DNA of 64,000 nt from Nitrospirota bacterium (GCA_004321915.1 SCQE01000019.1:1-64000); one strand, 5' to 3'. Numbered from the stretch's first letter, positions 9,591 through 18,484 are shown. Translations and numbers: made by a program. Notes: generated by a model not told the origin, from the letters alone.

Positions 9591-12278
9591 ATGGCAATTC
9601 ACCCTTCATTTCCAAATTCACCCTATGAAATCCTTCATCCGGATATCCGCTGGTTTCCGGCAGACGAGGCATTGCGTGAATCGAGCTATGACAAACTTCT
9701 GCCTCCGCTTGTAAACAAGATACGCAGGGAGGTCAGGCTATGGCGTGATTCAGGGTATGACGGCGCGACAGAAACGACTAAGGCGTTGCTTAACTGGTGG
9801 TTTAATACTGAATATATATCCCGGCAGACAGAAGACTTACCGGTTGAGTTTCGCTATTATTTTGCCCAGCGTGAAGCCGTTGAAACCGTCATCTATCTTT
9901 ATGAAGTCGTTAAAGTTAAAGATAAATATGACCTTATCCGTTATGACTCATCAGGAGCGGTATCCACAGGGATGTTCGATGAAGACTGGCTCCGTTTTGT
10001 AATAAAGATGGCTACCGGAAGCGGCAAGACAAAGGTAATGAGCTTAATCGTTACTTGGTGTTATTTTCACAAGCTCTATGAGCCGGATTCAAAGCTGTCA
10101 ACAAACTTCCTCATTATTGCGCCGAATATTATAGTCCTTGACCGCTTGCGGGCAGATTTTGACGGGTTGAGAATCTTTTTTAACGACCCTTTACTTCCGG
10201 ACAACGGCCATGAAGGCAGGAATTGGCAGGACGACTTTCAATTGACTCTGCATATTCAGGACGATGTTTCCGTTATCAGGAAAACCGGCAATATCTTCCT
10301 GACCAATATACATCGCGTGTATGCAGGCAACGAGATTGAGCCGAGTTTTGACGATGAAAATCTTGAGGATTACTTCTTAGGCAGGCGGCCAACAGGTAAA
10401 ACAACAGACTCAAAGGTTGACCTTGGCGTCATTGTCCGAGAGATTGACGAGCTTGTAGTAATCAACGATGAGGCGCATCATATTCATGACAACCGTCTGG
10501 CGTGGTTTAAATCCCTTGAAGATATACACAACCGTCTGAAGCAGAAAGACCATTTTCTCTCTCTACAGATTGATGTAACTGCAACGCCTAAACACAATAA
10601 TGGCGCTATTTTCGTGCAGACGATTTCGGATTATCCGCTTGTTGAGGCGATTACTCAGAATGTAGTCAAACATCCGGTAGTGCCTGACGAGGCGAGCCGT
10701 ACAAAACTTCAGGAGCGTCAAAGCGCACGCTATACGGAAAAATATGCTGACTACATTGCCCTCGGCGTGGAGGAATGGCGTAAAGCTTCTGCCGAACATG
10801 AAAAGATGGGCAAAAAGGCTGTGCTTTTCATAATGACCGATGACACAAAAAACTGCGATGATGTGGCCGAATATATTGAAAGTACATACCCTGATTTTAA
10901 AGACGCTGTGCTTGTTATTCACACAAACAACAACGGAGAAATCTCCGAGGCTGATTCCAAAAAGTCCAAAGAAGAGCTTGAAAAGCTTAGGAAGGCATCC
11001 AATCAGATTGATGGATTGGAAAGCAGGTATAAGGCGATTATATCGGTTCTCATGCTAAAGGAAGGATGGGATGTGAGGAATGTAACGACAATAGTCGGTT
11101 TAAGGGCATATAGCGCAAAGAGCAATATCCTGCCGGAGCAGACCCTTGGAAGGGGATTAAGAAGGATGTATCCGGGGACCGACACAACAGAGTATGTCAG
11201 TGTTGTCGGGACAAATGCCTTTATGGATTTTGTTGAATCCATCCAGAGCGAGGGCGTTGAGCTTGAGCGTAAGCCGATGGGAGAAGGCACTGCCGCAAAA
11301 GTGCCTATCATCATTGAGATAGACAATGAAAACAAGAAAAAGGACATTGAGGGGCTTGATATAGAAATCCCTGTGCTTTCTCCGAGAATTTACAGGGAAT
11401 ACAAAAATCTTGAGGAATTAGAGCCTTCGCAATTCGGCACAAAAAAAGTGCTATACAGGCAATTTTCTGAAGAAGAAAAGAGAGAGATCGTTTTTAAAGA
11501 TATAACCACCGGAGAGATTACGCATACCACATATCTGGACTCGGCAATGGCTGCCGATTATAGGAGCGTGATAGGTTATTTTGCGCAGGTAATTATGAAA
11601 GACCTCCGCCTGATAAGCGGTTATGATGTGCTTTATGGAAAGGTGAAGTCTTTCATAGCCGAACATCTCTTTGACAGGATTGTAGATATCGACGACTTAA
11701 ACACTATCCGCAATCTTTCCGAACTGGAAGCAAGCAAGACTATAATTGAGACCTTCAAGAAAAAGATAAATGAGCTTACCGTCGTTGATAAAGGAAGCGC
11801 CGAGATACGGGACTATATCAAATTACGGCAGACAAGGCCGTTTGTTGTAAAAGAGCAAGGTTTCCTTGTGCCTCAAAAAAGCATATTCAATAAAATCATC
11901 GGAGATAGTCATTTAGAGCTGTTATTTGCATCTTTCTTAGAGAAATGTCCTGATATAGGTGCATATGCAAAAAATTATCTTGCCGTGCACTTCAAGCTTG
12001 ACTATGTAAATGCTGACGGCAACATTTCAAATTACTATCCGGACTTTATAGTCAAGGCAAATGAAAAGGAAATATATGTTGTAGAAACTAAGGGCGTTGA
12101 AGACCTTGATGTGCCGCTTAAGATGGAAAGGCTGAAAAACTGGTGCGACGACATCAATAGATCACAGAAAAAATATAGGTTTGATTTTGTCTTTGTGGAT
12201 GAAGATGATTTTGAGAGATATAAGCCCGACGATTTTGAAAGTCTGGTAAAGAGTTTCAGAAAATATAAGGCTGAATGA
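9591..12278 (+). CDS. res: Type III restriction enzyme Res subunit (SF2 translocase/nuclease)
   Basis: An 895-residue protein with an SF2 motor. Walker A is KMATGSGKTKVM (about residue 140), the DEAD-box motif II is INDEAHH (about 290), motif III TATP, and motif VI LGRGLRRMYPG (about 520). The C-terminal nuclease has the PD-(D/E)XK layout YYPDFIVK...YVVETKG. This is the normal architecture of type III Res, which needs Mod for site recognition and translocates before cutting. The length is in the normal range. No ribosome-binding site is obvious before the ATG; an AT-rich gap of 110 bases separates it from the previous gene. It ends the defence island; the DNA composition becomes GC-richer right after. 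Confidence 0.93.
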   Translation: MAIHPSFPNSPYEILHPDIRWFPADEALRESSYDKLLPPLVNKIRREVRLWRDSGYDGATETTKALLNWWFNTEYISRQTEDLPVEFRYYFAQREAVETVIYLYEVVKVKDKYDLIRYDSSGAVSTGMFDEDWLRFVIKMATGSGKTKVMSLIVTWCYFHKLYEPDSKLSTNFLIIAPNIIVLDRLRADFDGLRIFFNDPLLPDNGHEGRNWQDDFQLTLHIQDDVSVIRKTGNIFLTNIHRVYAGNEIEPSFDDENLEDYFLGRRPTGKTTDSKVDLGVIVREIDELVVINDEAHHIHDNRLAWFKSLEDIHNRLKQKDHFLSLQIDVTATPKHNNGAIFVQTISDYPLVEAITQNVVKHPVVPDEASRTKLQERQSARYTEKYADYIALGVEEWRKASAEHEKMGKKAVLFIMTDDTKNCDDVAEYIESTYPDFKDAVLVIHTNNNGEISEADSKKSKEELEKLRKASNQIDGLESRYKAIISVLMLKEGWDVRNVTTIVGLRAYSAKSNILPEQTLGRGLRRMYPGTDTTEYVSVVGTNAFMDFVESIQSEGVELERKPMGEGTAAKVPIIIEIDNENKKKDIEGLDIEIPVLSPRIYREYKNLEELEPSQFGTKKVLYRQFSEEEKREIVFKDITTGEITHTTYLDSAMAADYRSVIGYFAQVIMKDLRLISGYDVLYGKVKSFIAEHLFDRIVDIDDLNTIRNLSELEASKTIIETFKKKINELTVVDKGSAEIRDYIKLRQTRPFVVKEQGFLVPQKSIFNKIIGDSHLELLFASFLEKCPDIGAYAKNYLAVHFKLDYVNADGNISNYYPDFIVKANEKEIYVVETKGVEDLDVPLKMERLKNWCDDINRSQKKYRFDFVFVDEDDFERYKPDDFESLVKSFRKYKAE

Positions 12279-12330
12279 TATGTGTAAAAGAGTAACGGAA
12301 ATAAATTTATGTATGAATGGCGATGCATGA

Positions 12331-13323
12331 ATGAAGCCCCTCCTCTCGGTGGTCATCCCCAATTACAACGGAAGCGAAACCATAGGCCGGTGTCTCGAAG
12401 CGGTATACGCTTCAGACTTCACAGGCTTTGAAGTTGTCGTGGTGGACGACTGTTCAGGGGACGCTTCGGTCGAAATAATAAGACGCTTCCCCTGCAAACT
12501 GTTCAGACTGGAGAAGCACAGCGGCGCGGCAAGGGCGAGAAATACAGGCGCGGCGAACAGCGGCGGCGGGATCCTCTTCTTTACGGACGCCGACTGCGTC
12601 CCGAAAAAAGACACGCTCAAGATCGCCTTCGAAACAGCGCAAGAAAAAGGGCCGGATGTGGTAGTAGGGGGGACCTATACACGGAACCCCTGCGACGACT
12701 CTTTTTTCAGCGCATTTCAGTCCGTTTTCATAAACCATTTCGAAACGAAGAACGCCGGGAACCCCGATTATATAGCTACGCACGCCATGGCGATACATGC
12801 AGGCACTTTTAATGAAAGCGGAGGCTTCCGGGAAGATTTTCTGCCCATCATCGAAGACGTGGAATTCTCCCACCGCCTGAAAAGAAAGGGGCTCAGGCTT
12901 GTCATAAACCCCGGCCTGCTCGTAGGGCATGTATTTAACTACTCCTTGACCGCGTCCCTGAGAAACGCATACAGAAAGGCGCACTACTGGACCGTTTATT
13001 CCGTTAAGAACAAGGACCTCTTCGCGGATTCAGGCACTGCGTCCCTCGAACTCAAGGCGAATACGGTCTCCTACTTTGCGTCCATTTTCAGCGTGATCCT
13101 TGGGCTGTTCTTCAAAACCCCCGCCTTCCTTTACTTGCCTCTGCTGCTGTTTTTCTGCAATCTGTTCGTGAACAGGAAACTGCTTCTGGCCTTTCTAAAA
13201 ACGGGGGGCATCTTTTTTGCATTGTCTTGCACGGCATACTACACCCTGCTTTATCCTGCGGCAGTAGGCGCCGGGGGCATGGCGGGGTTCATAAAGGCAT
13301 TGCTGAAAAAAGGCGGTGTATGA
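12331..13323 (+). CDS. Family 2 glycosyltransferase with C-terminal membrane helices
   Basis: A 330-residue GT-A fold enzyme. The N-terminus is SVVIPNYNGSETIGRCL, the nucleotide/metal site is VVVDDCSGD and then FFTDADCVP (DxD-like). An acceptor-side ED occurs in LPIIEDVEFSHRLKRKG. The last 90 residues are hydrophobic, with about two or three membrane segments, so it acts at the inner face of the membrane and probably adds a sugar to a lipid-linked or surface acceptor. It is the first GC-rich gene after the defence island. Its stop is followed within a few bases by the radical SAM gene, indicating an operon. The substrate cannot be told. Confidence 0.85.
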   Translation: MKPLLSVVIPNYNGSETIGRCLEAVYASDFTGFEVVVVDDCSGDASVEIIRRFPCKLFRLEKHSGAARARNTGAANSGGGILFFTDADCVPKKDTLKIAFETAQEKGPDVVVGGTYTRNPCDDSFFSAFQSVFINHFETKNAGNPDYIATHAMAIHAGTFNESGGFREDFLPIIEDVEFSHRLKRKGLRLVINPGLLVGHVFNYSLTASLRNAYRKAHYWTVYSVKNKDLFADSGTASLELKANTVSYFASIFSVILGLFFKTPAFLYLPLLLFFCNLFVNRKLLLAFLKTGGIFFALSCTAYYTLLYPAAVGAGGMAGFIKALLKKGGV

Positions 13324-13324
13324 T

Positions 13325-14431
13325 ATGGCTTATTCTCCGTTCAGACACATCGGTTCCATAGCATGGAAGAGGAGGCCGATACAGCTCACCTTTTTTCTGA
13401 CCAAAAGCTGTAATGCCCGCTGTCCCTTCTGCTTTTACCTCTCACGCGGCAGCAATTCAGGGCATGGGCCGGAACTCTCTCCCGATGAGATTGAACGGAT
13501 ATCCGCCTCTATGGGCAGGCTCCTCTGGCTCGCCTTTTCAGGCGGAGAGATCTTTCTGAGAGACGACCTTGCGGACATAGTAAAAACTTTTTACGACCGG
13601 AATAAGCCTTCCATAATACTGCTCACCACAAACGGCTTGCTTACCAATGTTGTGCAGGCAAAAACAGAGGCCATATTAGAATATTGCAAAGAAAGCTCCG
13701 TGGTCTTAAAGCTCTCGCTGGACGGGCCCGAAGAGGTCCATGATTCTTTGAGAGGGACTGCCGGGGCTTTCAGAAAAGCGCTCGAAACATACGCTATGCT
13801 TCGCGGGTTTATCGGCGCATACCCGAATTTCGAACTGGGGATAAATTCGGTTTTCTGCGCTGCGAATCAGGACCGCATGGGCGGGTTCATGGAATTTGTC
13901 AGAGGACTGGATAAGACCATGACCCATACTGTTTCGCTCATACGGGGCAAGGTGCAAAACCCGTTACTGAAGAATGTGGACATGGAGAAATATCTGGAGA
14001 TAGGCAAAAAGCTGGAGGCGGACCTCCATGACGGGTTGACAGGCGTCTATCGTTTCAGGGGAGCGCGTTTAAAAGCCGCGCAGGATATCCTGCAGCGCAG
14101 GCTTATCCATGACACGGCTGTTCAGGCCAAAAGACTGATCCCGTGTTATGCAGGCAGGCTGAACCTCGTGCTGACAGAAACAGGCGATGTTTACCCCTGC
14201 GAAGCCTTCGACCGGAAGCTGGGCAATGTAAGGGAAGCGGGATATGATATAAAAACCATACTAAAGGCAGATAAAACGCTGGCGGCGATTAAGGCAATTG
14301 CAGACAGCGGATGCCACTGCACGCATGAATGCTATTTCATGACGAATATCCTGTTCAACCCCGGGCAATATCCCTCGCTGCTCAAGGAATACCTGCGGCT
14401 GCGCTTCAGCAGCGCCGCTCTTTCCGGCTGA
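13325..14431 (+). CDS. Radical SAM protein with SPASM/twitch-like C-terminus
   Basis: A 368-residue radical SAM enzyme. The cluster motif is CNARCPFC (CX3CX2C), followed by SGGEIFLRDDL for AdoMet binding. The C-terminus has further Cys (PCYAGRLN, VYPCEAFD, GCHCTHECYF) typical of an auxiliary [4Fe-4S] cluster in SPASM/twitch proteins. These often modify peptides or build cofactors or lipids. The ATG at 13325 lies two bases past the stop of the glycosyltransferase; GTG at 13316 is an alternative. The 3' end overlaps by 26 bases with the convergent B12 radical SAM gene. The substrate is unknown. Confidence 0.85.
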   Translation: MAYSPFRHIGSIAWKRRPIQLTFFLTKSCNARCPFCFYLSRGSNSGHGPELSPDEIERISASMGRLLWLAFSGGEIFLRDDLADIVKTFYDRNKPSIILLTTNGLLTNVVQAKTEAILEYCKESSVVLKLSLDGPEEVHDSLRGTAGAFRKALETYAMLRGFIGAYPNFELGINSVFCAANQDRMGGFMEFVRGLDKTMTHTVSLIRGKVQNPLLKNVDMEKYLEIGKKLEADLHDGLTGVYRFRGARLKAAQDILQRRLIHDTAVQAKRLIPCYAGRLNLVLTETGDVYPCEAFDRKLGNVREAGYDIKTILKADKTLAAIKAIADSGCHCTHECYFMTNILFNPGQYPSLLKEYLRLRFSSAALSG

Positions 14432-15848
14432 AAAGGCCTTTTTGGGTCCAGACCCAAAAGAGACTCCTGAGACCGTTGAAGGCCGCAGCTAAGTCATCCG
14501 TTGTCCTGAGCCCGAGCGCCCTCTTTATAAGAAACTCCGGCCTCGAATAAAACCTTTTGAAGGCCGTCCGCCTCAACTCGACTATCTCTTCCCTGTTCAT
14601 CGTGTAGGGCACAAAGGCCGCCCCCTGATAAGTGTAATCGTTGAGGTCTTCGGACAGGGTCCCGTATTTTTCGACGTTATCGTAAAGCTCGCTCCCGGGA
14701 AACGGCGTGAGGCAGTGGAAATTGGCGATGTCCGGGTTTATCTCACACGCGAACTCTATAGTCTCCAAAGCCTCGGCATAGGTCTCGCCGGGGATGCCGA
14801 AGATAAAGGGGGTCAAAACCTTTAACCCGGCTTCCTTGGCATCTCTGACGGCCCTGCGGATTTGCTCGACGGTCGTGCCTTTTTTCAGGGCGTTCAAATT
14901 CTTCTGCACACCGCTCTCGGCCCCGAAGAGGATCGCCCAGCACCCCGCGTCTTTAAAGGCCTTTAAAAGCGGCTTATCCACCTGATTGACGCAGGCCGAG
15001 GCAAACCACGTAAAATCGAACCTCCGCGATTTTATCTCCCTCGCCAGTTGCATCGCCCTGTCATAGTCCGCCGCAAGCGTATCGTCAATAAATTTTATCT
15101 CCCTGTATCCCTGACGCAGGCACAATTCGATCTCCTCCAGCACATTGCCGATGCCCCTGTATCTGATGCCGGACGCCCTGTCTTTATCCATCTGAAAACA
15201 AAAAATACACCTTCTATTGCATCCCCTCGAAGTCATGACTACCGCGACCGGCTTGCGGCGATAGGTTGCCGGGGGGGGGACATACAGGCCGGTCTCGCCG
15301 AGGAGCCCGCGCTCAGGGAAGGGAAGGGAATCAAGGTCTGATACCAAAGACCTAGGGGAGGGGGTCACGATTCCCTTCCCTTCCCTGAATGCCGTTCCTT
15401 CTATGCCGTCGAGCCCAAAATCTCCGGAGAGCCTCGACAATATCTCTACAACCGTTATTTCTCCTTCACCCAAAACAACCGCGTCCATGTCTTCGGCCTC
15501 TCTAAGACACTGCGCCCCCACAGCCGTAGGATAAGGACCGCCCGCGCAGACAAAGACATCTTTCAAAAGGCGTTTTATGTCCGAGGCCGTGCGCACCGCC
15601 TTCCCCCATCCGAAGGCCGTAGAATAAAGACCGGCGAAATCAGGACGGTATTCCTCTATCGCCTTAAGGATTTCCTCGTGCGGCATGAAAGCCCCGTTCA
15701 GGAACCTGACTTCATGCCCGGCCTTCAAGAGCGCCGACGCCACATAAAGCGTGCCGAGCGGCTGCCAGTAATTTATTTGCGAGCCCGCCGTCTTTGCCGG
15801 AAAGATCTCTTCAGGCGACCATGCGGGTATGATAAGGGCGCACTTCAT
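14406..15848 (-). CDS. B12-binding radical SAM protein
   Basis: A 480-residue enzyme. Residues 1-150 form a cobalamin-binding Rossmann-like domain (YWQPLGTLYVASALLKAGHEV, GLYSTAFGWG, CAGGPYPTA, VVLGEGE). The radical SAM core follows with TSRGCNRRCIFC (CX3CX2C) near 210-220 and GAESGVQKNLNALKKGTT. This is the BchE/P-methylase-like class that methylates or cyclises unreactive carbons, often in lipid or polyketide pathways. It overlaps the upstream FAD oxidoreductase gene by 38 bases, so the two are co-translated. A perfect 20-bp inverted repeat interrupts the linker between the two domains. The product is unknown. Confidence 0.88.
   Translation of the reverse strand: MKCALIIPAWSPEEIFPAKTAGSQINYWQPLGTLYVASALLKAGHEVRFLNGAFMPHEEILKAIEEYRPDFAGLYSTAFGWGKAVRTASDIKRLLKDVFVCAGGPYPTAVGAQCLREAEDMDAVVLGEGEITVVEILSRLSGDFGLDGIEGTAFREGKGIVTPSPRSLVSDLDSLPFPERGLLGETGLYVPPPATYRRKPVAVVMTSRGCNRRCIFCFQMDKDRASGIRYRGIGNVLEEIELCLRQGYREIKFIDDTLAADYDRAMQLAREIKSRRFDFTWFASACVNQVDKPLLKAFKDAGCWAILFGAESGVQKNLNALKKGTTVEQIRRAVRDAKEAGLKVLTPFIFGIPGETYAEALETIEFACEINPDIANFHCLTPFPGSELYDNVEKYGTLSEDLNDYTYQGAAFVPYTMNREEIVELRRTAFKRFYSRPEFLIKRALGLRTTDDLAAAFNGLRSLFWVWTQKGLFSRKERRC
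15313..15388. repeat. Perfect 20-bp inverted repeat inside the B12 radical SAM gene
   Basis: The arm TCAGGGAAGGGAAGGGAATC at 15313-15332 is matched exactly by its reverse complement at 15369-15388, with a 36-base spacer. It lies in coding sequence (minus strand) in the linker, encoding AFREGKGIV on one side and DSLPFPER on the other. The LPFP motif is common in this family, so that arm is probably the original. Confidence 0.8.
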
Positions 15849-17244
15849 CTGGCTCGCTCCGGAGTTTTATTTTTTCGGCGGGCTTCCCTAAAATCGCTTC
15901 GGCCGCCTCGATCCCGGATTCCATCGCCCGGTCCATATTGAGGTAACTGAACCTCCCGTTCCTCCCGGCCGTGTGAAGGTTTCCGAACCTGTCGAGATAA
16001 TCCATAATGATCTTCAGTCTGTCCTTGAAATACACGTCAAAGACCGGATACGCGTTAGGGACCCTGAGCACGCAGGCATCAAAAACCTCGCAGGCCTTTA
16101 TAAACCCGAGCTTCTCCATATGCCGGACAGTGAGGTTTATGAGGGCTTCGTCCCCCGCCCCGCTGATGCCGTCGCCGCGGGAACAAAAGTATTCGGCCAC
16201 CACGTGGGTCTTGTCCTCCGGCGACATGAACGGACTCCAGTTCTTGGGTTCGTGTATCCTGCCGAAGGGTATGTCTTTCTCCGGAAGATACATCCATGTC
16301 AGATCGGTCAGAGATTTTCTGTCGAGCATGAGCGCGACTATCACGAGGTCTCTGAACCTGAGCTGGGAGGCGGCCTCTAAAACTTCATACGGCGGTCTTG
16401 GATAGAGCCGCTTTACAAGGCTTGTAACAGGAATGCTGGAGATATACTCCCTGCCCTGCAAATCCATTTCAACGCCTTGTCTGCAAACAGCAATATGTTT
16501 TATGTTGAAATTTTCATGCCGGATCCTCACAACTTCAGAGCCGGTCAATATTGTATTATCTTTCTCTATTTCATCCTTCAGTCGTTCGGAGAGACGGCCT
16601 ATACCCTGCGCAGGATAATAAAACCTGTCCGTCAACGTCCTTATCTTCCCGTTTTTTAATTTAAACAGGGAATTCTTCACCGCCTTCCAGAGAGAGAGCC
16701 CGTCTATCCTGCTTGCCGCCCACTCGCCGCTTATCTCCTTGCAGCCCATCCCCCACACCTTCTCGCTGTACTGCTTGAAATAAAGCTCGAACATCTCCCT
16801 ACCGAACCGGTTTACCGTCCAGTCCTCCAGAGAAACAATATCCGGACTGCCGAACAAACCGGCGGCCTGCTCCCGGCAGTAATCGAAGATTATTTTCGCG
16901 GTCTTAGAGGGTCCGAGACCGAAGACCGCGTTCGCAGGGTTCGGCGGATAGTCGAAAAATTTCCCCAGCATATATATCCTGCTCTTTCTCGGCACTATGA
17001 GCAGTTCGTCCCGCAGCAGATCCTTTACCAGCGACTCGATTGCCGGGTTGTCGGTCATGAAACGGTGGCCGCCGAGATCGAACCTGAAGCCGCGATGGGT
17101 CGCGGTCTTTGCAAGACCACCTACTTCGCAATCCCTCTCGATCAGGACAACCCGCCTGTCCGCCTTCGAGAGCGTATAAGCTGCCGAAAGCCCGGAAAGC
17201 CCTCCCCCCAAAACAACTGCGTCCGCACCCCTGCTGCGTATCAT
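15811..17244 (-). CDS. FAD-dependent oxidoreductase of the amine oxidase / UDP-galactopyranose mutase-like group
   Basis: A 477-residue flavoprotein. The FAD dinucleotide motif is AVVLGGGLSGLSAAYTLSKA (GxGxxG, residues 9-28), then LIERDCEVGG. A typical segment is NRFGREMFELYFKQYSEKVWG. The C-terminal FAD loop is NLHTAGRNGRFSYLNMDRAM. This combination occurs in protoporphyrinogen-oxidase-like and UDP-galactopyranose-mutase-like proteins of sugar and lipid clusters. Beside a glycosyltransferase and two radical SAM enzymes, a role in a glycan or lipid pathway is likely, but the reaction is unknown. Its 3' end overlaps the B12 radical SAM gene; the Usp gene ends 32 bases upstream of its start. 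Confidence 0.82.
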   Translation of the reverse strand: MIRSRGADAVVLGGGLSGLSAAYTLSKADRRVVLIERDCEVGGLAKTATHRGFRFDLGGHRFMTDNPAIESLVKDLLRDELLIVPRKSRIYMLGKFFDYPPNPANAVFGLGPSKTAKIIFDYCREQAAGLFGSPDIVSLEDWTVNRFGREMFELYFKQYSEKVWGMGCKEISGEWAASRIDGLSLWKAVKNSLFKLKNGKIRTLTDRFYYPAQGIGRLSERLKDEIEKDNTILTGSEVVRIRHENFNIKHIAVCRQGVEMDLQGREYISSIPVTSLVKRLYPRPPYEVLEAASQLRFRDLVIVALMLDRKSLTDLTWMYLPEKDIPFGRIHEPKNWSPFMSPEDKTHVVAEYFCSRGDGISGAGDEALINLTVRHMEKLGFIKACEVFDACVLRVPNAYPVFDVYFKDRLKIIMDYLDRFGNLHTAGRNGRFSYLNMDRAMESGIEAAEAILGKPAEKIKLRSEPDEVRPYHTRMVA

Positions 17245-17276
17245 CCGTCACGTGAGATATGAAACGGCGCTTTGGA

Positions 17277-17738
17277 TCATCGCGCAATCAGCACCGGTAT
17301 TCGGGCGCATTGGGACACCTCCCTGCTCACGCTGCCTATCAGCAGGGAATGCACTCTCTTGCCGCGGGACCCGATAATAATCATGTCGGCGGCCTGCTCC
17401 ACCGTCTCTTTGAGTATCTCGTCCGCCGGGTGACCCTCCCGGACCGCAGTTTGTATTCCAAGCACGCCCAATTCTTCCAGCTTCTTCGAGTAATGCGCCA
17501 GTATCGCCTTCGCCTTCCTGTCGAGCTGTTCCTGATATTCCGTATCGCGGAGCTCTTCTTTCAAGGTGGAGAGTTCGGCGTCCCCCAGCATTTCGGTCAT
17601 CACGGACTTGCCTTCTATCTTTTCGACGTAAAGCAAAATCACCGTCTCCGGACGGGCGCAAAAAAACAGATCGGCGAACGTCTTGATAACGGCCTCGGTG
17701 CCTTTGCCTTCGTCAACCGCGAGTATAACTTTTTTCAT
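17277..17738 (-). CDS. Universal stress protein (UspA family)
   Basis: A 153-residue single Usp domain. It starts KKVILAVDEGKGTEAVIK and ends with the ATP-binding signature IIGSRGKRVHSLLIGSVSREV (G-2x-G-9x-G-S), so it probably binds ATP. The ATG at 17738 has GGGAG 6 bases upstream; the ATG two codons earlier has no room for a site. It is the last gene of the sulfur transporter operon (YeeE, TusA, two small membrane proteins, Usp). The target is unknown. Confidence 0.9.
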   Translation of the reverse strand: MKKVILAVDEGKGTEAVIKTFADLFFCARPETVILLYVEKIEGKSVMTEMLGDAELSTLKEELRDTEYQEQLDRKAKAILAHYSKKLEELGVLGIQTAVREGHPADEILKETVEQAADMIIIGSRGKRVHSLLIGSVSREVSQCARIPVLIAR

Positions 17739-17805
17739 TTCCATCTCCCGTCTTGAACCCGCAAAACAATCCCGGCTTCATATTTCATTCAGGGACAAGC
17801 CCTGT

Positions 17806-18012
17806 TTACTCGTCCTTATACAGCTCTTTGTAATAGTCCTGCGTCTTCTTGTCTATTCCTTCCACGGTATCGCCCCCGCTGCCGTATCCGCCCGCTTCGG
17901 CCGCTTCGAAATATCCGGGCTGCACGCCGGTCGAATACGAAAGCTTGTACCCCCCGATGAAACCGAGACCCCACACAATAACGCAAATCAAAAGCCATAT
18001 CCCCGTTTTCAT
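17806..18012 (-). CDS. Small single-helix membrane protein, DYYKEL tail (paralogue 2)
   Basis: A 68-residue protein with one N-terminal membrane helix (IWLLICVIVWGLGFIGGY), a Gly-rich middle and the charged tail KKTQDYYKELYKDE. It is related to the product of the adjacent gene, which ends KGTKDYYKDLLKEE. Its ATG overlaps the stop of that gene by one base (TAATG) and has AAGGAGGAG upstream, so translation is coupled. I do not know the family. In an operon with a thiosulfate-type transporter and TusA, it could be an accessory subunit on the membrane. Confidence 0.8.
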   Translation of the reverse strand: MKTGIWLLICVIVWGLGFIGGYKLSYSTGVQPGYFEAAEAGGYGSGGDTVEGIDKKTQDYYKELYKDE

Positions 18013-18197
18013 TACTCCTCCTTCAGCAGGTCCTTGTAATAATCCTTCGTCCCCTTGTCCAATTCCGCGCCGGCCTTCACTTTATTGGGTCCGCCGCCGA
18101 TCATGCCCGCCTCTATGAAAGAGGGCGTGCTGTAGCCCATGAGGAAACCCAAGAAACAGACCACCACCGCTATGATAATCCAGAGATTCTTCTTCAT
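18012..18197 (-). CDS. Small single-helix membrane protein, DYYKDL tail (paralogue 1)
   Basis: A 61-residue protein starting MKKNLWIIIAVVVCFLGFLM: one membrane helix with a Cys, a short Ser/Gly-rich part and the tail KGTKDYYKDLLKEE. GGGGGAAG lies 3-4 bases before the ATG at 18197. It sits between tusA and its paralogue in the same operon. The shared pattern G-Y-S in the helix and D-Y-Y-K-[DE]-L near the C-terminus suggests a tandem duplication. Function unknown. Confidence 0.8.
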   Translation of the reverse strand: MKKNLWIIIAVVVCFLGFLMGYSTPSFIEAGMIGGGPNKVKAGAELDKGTKDYYKDLLKEE

Positions 18198-18232
18198 ATC
18201 TTCCCCCTTTTTATGTTGAAAAGCGTCATCCG

Positions 18233-18484
18233 CTATCCTTTCTTGATCCTCCAGATATATTTCCCGCTCTCGTTCTTCTTCTCGATTATCTCGTCGCCTG
18301 TCGTGTCGCACATCGCGGCGACCGATTCCGACGAAGACGGATTGTCGAATATCAATTCGAGCACGTCCCCGTTCTTCATTTTTTCGAGCGCCTTCTTCGT
18401 GTAGATCTGCGGGTGCGGACATACGTACCCCTGAACGTCCAGCATGAATGTCCCCTCTTCCTTTTTTTCGAATTTCATCGCCAT
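18233..18484 (-). CDS. TusA-family sulfur carrier
   Basis: An 83-residue TusA/SirA-like protein. The sulfur-carrying Cys lies in VQGYVCPHPQIYTKKAL (CPxP motif). The family carries persulfide sulfur between donors and acceptors. The ATG at 18484 has GGGAGGTG four bases upstream. It follows the YeeE-type transporter by 47 bases, the same pairing as TsuA-TsuB (YeeE-YeeD), where the TusA-like partner accepts sulfur from imported thiosulfate. Cytoplasmic sulfur hand-over from the transporter is the likely role. Confidence 0.9.
   Translation of the reverse strand: MAMKFEKKEEGTFMLDVQGYVCPHPQIYTKKALEKMKNGDVLELIFDNPSSSESVAAMCDTTGDEIIEKKNESGKYIWRIKKG

Noticed and set aside
17659-17806. Possible sigma-54 promoter or dyad before the Usp gene
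   Set aside because: No GG-N10-GC element of good quality and no TGTCC-N6-GGACA dyad; Usp is simply the last gene of the operon.
18012-18422. A 136-residue frame covering the small membrane protein and the tusA region
   Set aside because: Its first 75 codons lie antisense-free but out of frame within tusA and are Arg/Glu-rich; the ribosome-binding site and helix begin at 18197.
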